Shown: positions 12,601-23,900 of the stretch, piece by piece
How the letters are laid out: every line of letters begins with the position of its first letter
Position numbering within the stretch: position 1 is the first letter of the stretch
Origin: Cavia porcellus
Lineage: Eukaryota > Chordata > Mammalia > Rodentia > Caviidae
Direction of reading: 5' to 3'
Length of the DNA: 64,000 bases
NCBI RefSeq assembly: GCF_034190915.1
Contig: NW_026947504.1
Coordinates: forward strand, 64,631,474 to 64,695,473
Notes under the pieces: model-generated
The model's input: the letters and a program-made list of their open reading frames with translations, nothing else
What the model was told of the DNA's origin: nothing
Databases searched by the model: none
Made by a program: the position numbers and the translations under genes

Positions 12601-14889
12601 TTGCCGGAGGAAAGCTCAATCTTGCCATAAGGATTGAGAGGCTTTGACTTACAGTCTCTCTGCCGCTGCCTTGCCATACTAGGGATTTGTCTTAGTTACT
12701 TTTTATTTGTTGAGACAAAATACCTGACGCCCAAAGTTAGGGAAGAAAAGGTGTATTTCTTACAGCTTTTGGAGGTTTCAGTCTATTCTTAGTTGGCCCC
12801 AAGTCAGCATGGCATGGCAGGGTCACAGTTCATGGCACCTGCAAATAGCAAAAGCAAAGCAAGAGAAGAAGATCACCTTCTTCCTGCAGTTCCATTGGCC
12901 CCACCCCTGGGTGGTGAAACACTCACACCACCAGTTGGCGCCTGAGACAACGAACCAATCACAAGTGCTAGATTTGGTCCCTTTATGATTGCGTGAGGCT
13001 TGAGGCACAGCCCCAGGAATACAAACCACAACAGGATTAAATCGGCCAGGTTAGATCCCCAGCCCTGTTTTTTGAGAGCTAAGTTGTCCAGCTATGCCTC
13101 AAACTTTAAGTTTCCTGCCTTAGCCTCCCAGGTAGCAGGGATTATAGCTGATGCCCAGCTCATTGTCCTCTTTTTGCATGCTTGGGTCTTTGTTGTTGTT
13201 CAAGGCCAGCCTGACAGCACTCACTGTATAGTGTAGGCTGGCCTTGAACTCACTGTGTAGCCCAGGCAGCCTCCTATCTCACAATGAGCCTCGTGCCTTG
13301 GCCGCCTCAGTGCTAGCATTACAGGTGTGGCTGTTACGTGTGCCCTCTGCTTTTCTATCATTTAGAGGTGTACTTTACTAACTGTCCAGTCCGAAGGAGG
13401 CAACCAGTGATACTGTCACTTAGCCTTTTTTTTTGGAAACAGGGCCTTGCTATGCAGTTTAGGCAGGCCTTGAGCTCACTTTGTATCCCAGCTGGCCTTG
13501 AATTCAAGAGGCCAGCAGGCCTCTTGAGTGCTGGGATTACTGGCATGTACTACCACACCCAGCTACTTTGCTTTATTTTAATTCTATACAAAGCATGATG
13601 CACATTTGTGAGGTGATTTTATTTGTGTTTATTTGGGTTTTGTTGTCCATTTTTTGCCATGCTGGACATCAAAGCCAAGGCCTTGTGCATGCTGAGCAAA
13701 CGCTTTACCACTTAGCTATAACCCCAGAGCACCATGAGATGTTATAAAAATTTTTTTGACTGTTGTACAGTCTCCCTACTGGAGTATAAATTTCATGCAA
13801 GCAGGTGCCTTTGTTTTGTTTACTGCTATTTCCCCTTATCCTCAACAATCCTACATCACTACTGCATACTACTGTATCTAATATAAACTTCAAATACCTA
13901 GTAGCCATTTGTAGTTCTTATGCACTTTGCCTGTTACTGTTTTTCTGTGGCTTATCTGAATGTTAAAACACTAATACACTGCAAACATTTTTCTATCTTT
14001 TCCTTTCAATTTCAAATGGTACTTGCCACCATAAAATGAAAGTAAATATTTTTTATATAGTTAGACCTGGCTCTTTCTTTGTTGCATCTGGGTTTTCTAT
14101 CTTCCTTAGGCACAATATCATGCCTTTTTTTTCTGAGACAGGGTCTTGCCATGTAGTTTAGAGTGGCCTCAAGCTTGCAGCAATCCTCCTGCCTTACCCA
14201 CCCCACCCCCAGTTTTGGGATTACTGACAAATGCCACTGCACCCACCAATACCATGCTTCTTTCTTCTCTACTGTATTCTTATTGTGCTTACCTTGGGAT
14301 ATTGTTTAAGCAATCTCATTTTGCAAAGTGGTCTTATTGTTCTTTAGACAGAACGTGGTGCTAATTGGTCTTCAGTGTGGCTGGATTATACAAGCCAGGT
14401 TTCTGTGGCCACACAGTGAATGCTTAATTATCTCTATACCATCTTCACATGCACGTTATCAAAGAAAAAAGTAAGGCTTCAAATAAGTTAAAACTAAGAA
14501 ACTCTTACTAACCAGGCATGGTGGTGCATGCCTGTAATTCCAGCAACGGAGAGATGGAGGCAGGGATCATCTGGAATTTAAGACCAGCCCAAGGCTACAT
14601 AGATAGTTCAGGGAGAGCCTGAAATATATAGTGAGATAAAACTCAAAAAAGGGGGGGGGGAATAACTTGCTCAGTTTTTTTGTTTTTTGGCCCTACGGTG
14701 TAAAATCCAAACCTCCAAAAAAGTTCCCCTTATTTTATTCATTGTTACCTCAGGGAGGAATTTGAGTTTTAAGGGAGAATGACTGGCTCATAGATCTCAA
14801 TCCGAAGTTTAGGAGCTGCTTTTACCTCAAGCTCAGTGCTTCTGGCTGGGATTCTTGCCTAGAGCTGGACAAGTTTGCCAGCTCTGCTT

Positions 14890-14920
<31 letters not shown>

Positions 14921-17900
14921 GGTTTTAGTACTAGGAATTGAACCCAGGGGCCTTTGTACTGAACTACATTCCCAGCCCATGTTTAAAATTTTTAAATTGT
15001 TTTGTTTTGTTTTGGTAGCGGGGATCAAGTTCACAACTTCATGCTTGCCAGGCAGGCACTTAAACCACTGAGGTAAATCTCCAGCCCTTTGTAAAAATTT
15101 TGATAGAGGTTCTTACTAAATCCGGTCTTAGTGGGAACTCACAGTCCACCTATCTCAGCCTCCCAGAGGGCTGGAGTTAGAGATGTGGCCTCCCATTTTA
15201 GAAATCTCAGTGTGCAGAACGTATTTTCTGCTTTTAATCAGATCATTACAGAACAGTCTGGGCCAAGCAACCTCGTTGGCTGAGTTTTTGCTGAAATCTC
15301 CAGATAAGTGGCCAAATGTAAGTAGTACCTTCTGTACTGATGGAATTTTGCTGTTGATGTCCAATAAAAACAGGGCTGCTGGCTTAAATACATCTAATGA
15401 TCTCCTTAAATTTTAATAAAGATTATGAGAAAACAGTTGCTCACTTAGTAAAATCTGTTCTTCTGTAGAAATGTACATTTTGTGGTAAAAGAGGAGCCAC
15501 CGTGGGATGTGACTTAAAATCCTGTGCCAAGAATTACCACTTTTTCTGTGCCAAGATGGACAAGGCATTTCCACAAGCTGATGGAGTTCAAGGAATTTAT
15601 AAGTAATAAAACAGTTTTAAAGCTATATTTGGGGGATTGAGATACAGAATGGTTAGATTAAGACCAGGAAACTTTTAAAGCTAAATTTATGTAGTTCTCA
15701 CATGAGAACATGGTTTGTGGGTTTCTCTGTTGGGAACCCAACTTTACACCTCTGAGTATCAGAGGACTAAAATAATACAAGATCTTGTTTTCCTTTTTAA
15801 AGATTTCCCTGGAGCTGGGCATGGTGGTGCATGCTTGTAAATCCCAGTATTTGGCAGGCTGACGCAGGAGGACTGGTGCAAGTTCAAGGACAGCCTGAAC
15901 TACATAATGAGACATCATCTCAAAAACAAACAAGTGAAATATTTCCCCGCAATTTAGCCTTGCTAGTAGAAAGCACCCCTTGTCATAGTGGCATGGCTAG
16001 CATGAGGCAGTTGGGGCAAACCTCTTAGAGCTTTCAGTGATAACAGCTGACGACGTGTGCCAGAGGTTTGCCAGTGTAGGCCAAAGGTTAAGCAAATAGG
16101 GACTAGTTAAAAACTTAACCTCTACAACAGGAAGAGGTCTTTACTTATACAGTGATGGGTTTAACTGTCTTTCCCATCTTGTGTGTAGAATAAAATTTCC
16201 ACCATCATACTGATAAAGTTACTTGTCGTAATGTTCTAAATAGGATCAGTGTTAGAATAACCTTTCTTAATATGACTTTTGAAAGAGTTAGTATTCTTAA
16301 AACGAATTTTTAAAAATCCCCTTCAGTGGGGCTGGGGATTTAGCTCAGCGGCATAAGCACCTGCCTTGCAAGCAGGCAGTTATGAGTTCGATCCCTGGTA
16401 CCGATAAAAACGAAAAAGACAAAAAAATGAGTTTTTGTTGTTGTTTTGAGATAAGGTCTTCCTCTGTAGTCCAGGCTAGCCTTGAACTTAACTGTGTAGC
16501 TCAGGTTGGTCTCAAACTCAGGACAGCAATCTTCCTGTTTCAGCCTCCAATGTGCTGGGATTACCAGTGTCTGCCACTGTCCCTGGCTGATGTATGCAGT
16601 GATTCCCCCTCCCCAGACAGTATCTCACTATGTATCCCATGCCGGCCTTGAACTTGAGATGATCCTATTGCCTCAGCCTCCTCTGGAATTACAGGCATGT
16701 GCTACCAGGCCTGGTTAAAACACATATTTAAACTATAGCAATTGTGGGGGTGGTGGGAACATTTGTAAATCATAAGAAAATAAACATACTTAAAAACTGT
16801 ATGTTGGAGTTGATAGCTCAGTGGTACAAGTATCTGCCTGGCAAGTATGAGGTCATGAGTTCAATCCCTGGTATCAAAAAACCCTGTGTGTTAAAATATA
16901 TAATGATTCTTTGAAACTTCGTATTTTCAGACTGTTCTGCCAACAACATACTCCAATCATCACTCAAAGTGGTAAGTTTCTCAGATTTCATGTAGCATGT
17001 TTAAAGAAAACTAAACATTTAAATAAGACATCGAATATCTGATTTATTAGTCTCATGGAATTAAAACACAAATTGAGTTAAAATTTTACATACCTATGAG
17101 ATTATCAGTCTCCTTGTTCATTACGTGATTCCATTGACTAGTTTCTCTTCTTGGTGAACTAGACCTGTTCTGGTCCATTCCTGGTACAGGGTGGCCATTC
17201 CTGGTACAGTCCACCCTCGTTATAGGACCAAACTTAGACAAATCTACGAAGCTTTGACTTTTGTGATTGCTTCCCTTCTATAGGAATAGTAGAATTTTCA
17301 GGAGATAAAATTAATAAAGTGCTGATGAAAACTGCCTAAGAATATACAGTATTTACTTCATTTTAATTAAGTGGATTGGATCTTGACTAATTGGAGTAAC
17401 GGGAGATACATCTGTTCATGAGTGGCCTCAGTGTGCTTTGGAACAGCAGTATTTTATCATCACTCAACCTAGAACATACAGTGTGAACTGGAATCAGGAC
17501 CTCTTTCAGTTCTGTGTTATGTACTTCCTGGTGGTACACAGCACTCTAAACAGTGTTTAAGTCATTACTCTTGGAAAATACATTAAAAATACCATTGCTC
17601 TAAGTCAGTGTTTACTGGCAAAGAAAATGATGACAATCATGCATTTCATCTTAAAAAGCAGATTATTTTGGACTTGAGGTGTGGTTCAGTAGTACGGCAC
17701 ATGCTAAACATTTGCAAAGCCTTGGGTTCAATCTTTAGCACCACCAAAAAAACGATTACTATACTGTCCTAAAATGAATCATTTCCCAGGAGGTTTATTT
17801 TGAATTCTGCCACAAATCTTCTGGTTTTTTTATGTTTATTTTTTTATTTTAAAGAGAGTAAAACAAAACAAAACAGAATAAAGCAAATTAGAACAATGCA

Positions 17901-20900
17901 AGCAATTCAGGACTTCAGAACAAGACAACAGGAAATCAACAATGGCTACCATAATGTCTCTCGTTTTCTTCAAAATAGCTGTCCATACCATCACACACAA
18001 TAAAATGAAACAAAACAGAATAAAACCAATCAAAACAGAAGAATGAGAGCATTAAAAGAATTTCAAAACAAGATAACACAAAATCAATGGCTACCATAAT
18101 GTCTCTTCAAAATACCTGTCTATGCCTTCACACATAGTATAATCAAACAATACAAATAGACCACAGTCAATCAAAACAAGAATGAAAGCATTACAGGACT
18201 TCAAAAATAATAGGAAAGGAACAAGGGCTATTATAATGGCTCTTGTTTTCTTCAAAATAGCTGTTCATATGATCACACATAACAAAATCAAATAAAGCAA
18301 AATAGAATAAAACCAATCAAGGCAAAAGAATGAAAGCATTGTAGGACTTCAAAACAAGATAACAGGAAATCGAACAGTGGTTACCATCTCATTTTCTTCA
18401 AAATAGCTGTCCATACTATCACACATAAAATAAAACAAAACAAAACAAAGCCAATCAAAAGAATGAAAGCATTGTAGGGCTTCAAAACAAGATAATCGGA
18501 AATCAACAGTGATTGCCATAATACATAGTCATCTTCAAAAGAGCTGCCCATACCATCAGACATAGTAAAATCTAACAAAACAAGACAGAGTAAAACCAAA
18601 CCTAGCAATTGTGAAAACAATACAAGAATTCAAAACAAGATCATAGGAAGTTAACAGTGTTACCACTTTGCCTTTTTAGGTGTTTTCCAATGTGCTTTTT
18701 GGATCCCACTAACTCCTTTCATTTTTTATGCTAGAGAGAAATCTGTGTTTACTTGTATGAGTCCAAGCCATTTCACCCACAACCATGATCTCCTGTTTAC
18801 CTACATTTACCTACAGATTATCCTACTTTATAGCTGAGGAGCTTTCCATTGTATAAAAATACGCATATTTCTTATTCTGCAGTTGATAAGTAAGTTACTG
18901 TTGTTTTTTTTCTGGTCTCCTGTTGGTGGAATAATTGTTTTCTCTCCTTTGATTTTTTTAGTCTGTGAATTTCCTTTTGAGTTAATTGTTTCTTGCATAT
19001 TGATGGATCTTATTTCTTGATCCACTCTGCCTGTGTTTCTTTTTATTGGAGAATTGAGCTGTCTCCATTAATGGTTTTGGCCAACATGCACTAGGTCATC
19101 TTTGCCGTGCTTTTTCCCTGACATTGGCTTCCTGCTTTAACCCCTCCATTCAACTGCGTGCCCGCTTGCTGATCTCACTCTGCTGCTTTTCCTGGGACTC
19201 AGGTCATTTTTATCTCTTTGGAATATCCTTCAGTACTCTTTGTAGGGTTTTGTTGGGAGTCATGAATTCCTTCAGTTGTTCTTTGTCATGGAAGTATCTT
19301 ATTTCTCCATCAATTTTCAAAGATAGTTTCACAGGGTACATCAGTCTGGGTTGGGGGCTTTCTTTGAGGACTTGAAATACTTTAAGCTCTTGATGGTTTG
19401 TGTTGAGAAGTCTGTCATGATTCTGATGAGTTTTCCTTTATAGGCGATCTGTTCCTTTTGTCTAACAGCTTTTAATATTCTGTTCTTGTGCTCAATTTCT
19501 GGGTCCTTAATTATTCTATGTCTGGGTGTAGATTTATTTTGGTTATGGCTAGTTGGGAGGTCTGTATGCCTTGCTTGCCTGAATGCCAGATTGTTGCCCC
19601 ATGTTTGGCAATACTGCTATTACTTCTGTAAATAGTCTTTATATTTCATTTGTGTTGACCCCTGCTTCTTTGCTGATACCTATCACTCTTAAATTTTTCT
19701 TTCTGTCGTCTTGCAGCCATTGAATTGTTACTTCTTGGTTCTGTGTTATTTTAAAGAAATCTCTCCTTTCATGATCAGTAGCTGCGATCCTGTCTTTAAG
19801 GTCTGAAAGTCTATCTTCAGTCTTTTTCAGGCAGTTTTGTCAGCTTTTGATCAACTTTAATTACCTGGATAGCTCTCAGTCTGTTTCATGCATTGTAGTT
19901 CCTCCCCATATTGTTCAAGGTATCTTGTCATTTTCCTGTGTTCCTTTTTAATCTGTGCCTTCTTTAAATATGCTCAGTGATTTTCATTATGTTTGTGATT
20001 TCTTCTTTTACCTGAGATATTATTTCTGATTTGATTACTTTTACAGTATCATTGTTTCTTTACTTAGTTGCTATCCCCTTGGAGATTCAGGTATGAGACT
20101 TCCATTTTCTTCCATGATTATATCTCCCAGACTTGTTCTGTGCAGGCTAGAGGTCTGAGATGTATTTTGCTCCCTCATCTTGACGTTTCCCTGGATTTCT
20201 CCCAACAAGCCCATTGTGGGGTCCCAGGCACTTCCCACAGCGGCTGCCCTTATGTGGTGTAGGGGAATTGGACAGGTACCTGGATTTCTCTGACCCCAGG
20301 TTCCCAGGGAGGTATCAGGGTGCGGGGCAGGCTTCTCCAGACCTGTGCAGCACCAGGGGTGCTTGGTGGCAGGGCTGTGTCTCTACACCGGTACTGCCCC
20401 AATGGTAGCAGGCACTCAGGAGTATGTTTGTCTGATTCTCCTGGTGGGCACTGGCTGCCAGAAGCAAGCAAGGGTTTCCAGTGGCAGCCTGCAGGCACAC
20501 TGAATACATCTAGCTCCATCTCCCTGCCTGCCGGGATGGTGGTACTGCTGTGCAGCAGTATTCTGTATTTTAACATGCTACTGTACTTGGCTATTTCTAC
20601 TTCCTTCTGCATCAGCACAGGTGGGATGAACCTCATTTTTTAAAAGGCTGGACATATACCAGGATAATACTATACCACCTATAACACTGGACTGTTCTCT
20701 GCTTGAAGGACATCTACATTCTCTCCAGTTAACACAGTAGCTACCATTGTTCTGTATAGACCTCTGGGCCTTTATGTAACTATACTGTTAAGTAAAGCTA
20801 CTGTAGGTAAAGTTACAGATCAAGGGATATAAATAATGAAACACTGGATAACTACTGGCTGATTGTCTTCCAAAGAGACTGCAGCATCAGCACAATTATT

Positions 20901-23900
20901 CAAATTTCTACAAATGTTACCTTTATCATTGTATGTGAAAACTTTACTATGTGTATTCTGTGACTGAATCTGAGTGCATTCCAGATTTTTTCACCAATTA
21001 ATTTGTTTTTCAATGACCCAGTTTGTTCATTTTGTTGAATAAGCACTCTTTCTAAAGAGTTCTCCATCTGCTCATTTTCTAATCATTTTTCATATCAACT
21101 TATAAGATCTTTTAATGTTATGTGTTGCAGATGCTTAGTGAAAGTGCTATTTTTTGATGTCTTAAAATTCTTTGGCATATTACAATCTTTTATGTTTTCA
21201 AACAATGATCTTTTCCTTTATATATTCCAACTTTTAAATGATTTATATTTTTAGCTGATTGTTCAAAAGTGCAAAGGAAAAGAGGAAGGAAAAAACGTCT
21301 CTCCAGAGGCATTCCTGCACTGGTAATTTGACTTTAACTTTCTTGTAGCTTTATATTTCTTCATACAGAATCTTTTTGTGTGTGGGTGAGAATCCTGGGG
21401 GTTGAACCCAAGGCCTTCATGCCAAGCTACATCCCTAGCTCTTTAATTTTTTGAGCCAGGGCCTGACTAATTTCTCCAGGCTGATGGAATCCTCCTAATG
21501 CTGGGATTACAGGTATGCACCACCCACCACACCTGGCTCAGATCCGTATTAACCATTCTGAGTTTCAGGAGAAATGTACTTTCCAAATCACTGGAATAGA
21601 TAAGTAGAAAATTTCTAGTATGTAACTGTCATAATTTTCTGGGTGATATGTATACAGTGTATGAAAATATTTGGGGAATTTGAAGCAGCATTTATGTCAG
21701 CTCACATAAGCTAATATGAGCCACCAATCTTCACTCTATTCAAGAGATGCTTCTCAGGCCAGACATGGTGGTGCACACCTGTTCCAGCAATGGGGAGGCT
21801 GAAGCAGGAGGATCACTTGAGCACAGAAGCTCAAGGCCAGGCTGGGCGTTATATGGACACACTCTCAAGTGAAAACAAACAAGAATGAACAATAAAAGAT
21901 ACTTCTCAAATACCTCTGCATGTTTTGTTATATAAAACATGCATAGGAATATGAGGCATGCTTTTTATCTTAGGCATACCATTTAATTATATACAATAAA
22001 TTTAATAAATGCCATTACTAACATGTGAGGTAATCTCAATTTTTCTCTCCTAGCCCAATGAGACAGTGCTGGTGGATAGATGTGAAAGACAAACAAAGGA
22101 TGAACCTGGCAGTCACTCAGGTTTGGTCTCAGTGATGGGTGTAACATGGCCTTATAAAAATGTTATAAAATGTTGACCCATGTATTTAGAAGCTGGTATC
22201 ACATGATAATCCTTATTTACATAAACTAATAGTAGAAAGAATATAAACATTAAGTATCCACTCTGTCAGAATCCCAACACATCAGAATAACTAGTTAGAA
22301 GGGTCCTTCGTTTCTTAATTTGAAGATAAAATTTTGACTGCTGTGAAGCAGCTAGCCTTGCCCAAGCTCAGAATTCAATGATGTGCTATCCCTCACACTG
22401 TGACAGGTATATGTAGTTCTCTGTTCTTTAAGAAAATAGATATTCAGTAACAATACATAAGTGACCAAAAAATGATTGGTACTGTCATCTTAGGGATTGA
22501 AGATAAATTTTAGAAAACTATTAATTCAGTTATTGTAAGAAAAGTTTTTTCATTTTTTGTTAATACTTCATTCACTTTCAACTAGAAAAAAAAAAAAGGT
22601 ACAATGAAACTACAATTAAAAGAAAAGGCATAGGTTTGGTGTTACTCCTACCAAAAAGTATCATGATATGATTAGCTACTCTGAGCATTTCCTTCTAAAA
22701 CTGTTTTCTTTATTCTTAGATACAAACATGAAGATTTCTTTTCTTAAAAAATGTAAGAAAGCAGGACTTCTTAATGACTTATTTGAAAATATATTAGATG
22801 AACTTCATTTGATTCAAGAAAAACTCTTAGATGACACTACTTCAGAATCAGGTACTGAATATTTCTAAGTACAGAAGCTTCTTATAGACTTACATGTAAA
22901 TCAGACTAACCAAAAAAACCAACACATTTTCTTTTCATGCTCCTTTCTTTTCCTTTTTCATTATTTTAATAATCACTGTACCAAATCTATTACAAATCTG
23001 TAGGGTACAGATAATAGTTTATTCACAAGTGTTCTGATGGCAGGTTTCAAGGTGAGTTTCTGAGAGGCACAGTTGAAGTCATGTTCAGAGCTGGATTTGG
23101 CCACATAACTGCTTCCCACCCCTCTGCACATCTGTTCTTACTTACCAGGTTATAGTTTTGATGTTGTCCAAATTCTATTCAGTAATAAACCAGTTGCTCT
23201 TTTTAAATGATATTAAAACTGAAAGGTAACTGATGTTTTAATCAAAGTTTGATTTAGTTAAATATGAACTTGAAAGTGCTCTTGGGGAAGCTATGTTTCA
23301 CTTATTTTTTATTAAAGAGAATAAAGCCAATCAAGACAAAACTGTGTAAATGATACAGGATTTCAAAACAAGACAATAGGAAATTAGTAATGGCTACCAT
23401 AATGCGTCTTGTTGCCATCAAAATAGCTGCCCATACCATCAGACATGTTTTGTTTTGGTACTGGGGATTGAACTCAGGACCTCACACTTGCAGGCAGGCA
23501 CTGTGCCACTGAGCTATACCCCTGGTTATGTTCCCCTTACGTAGAAGTGTACAGCAACTTACGAGCCTTATGAGCTTGCAAATTTTATAATGAATATAGT
23601 CATGTTACAAGTGAAAGCTTGACAGTAGCTTATAAAGTAGGTTCGTATTTGAAAGAGATTATATTCTATAGGGCAAATCTAAAAAATTATGAAACATTTG
23701 CAAAAGCTCATTTATTATGTGCTTTTTTCCTCTAAACCAAGCACTTCTCAAACTTAAGTGTGCCTAAGAATTACCTGGAGGCCTTTGTAAAACAAAGTCA
23801 GTCATATGGTATACAACTAATTACAGTACTTGGGAAGCTAAGGCAGGAGGATTCAAGGCCTGCCTGAGCTACCCAGTGAGATGGTCTCAAAACACAGACT

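Noticed and set aside
12823..13029. Candidate CpG promoter or small gene
   Set aside because: Sequence belongs to a dispersed repeat with another copy at 63405-63770.
20250..20636. 128-codon open frame, minus strand
   Set aside because: Falls in the GC-rich leader of the antisense L1, not a gene.
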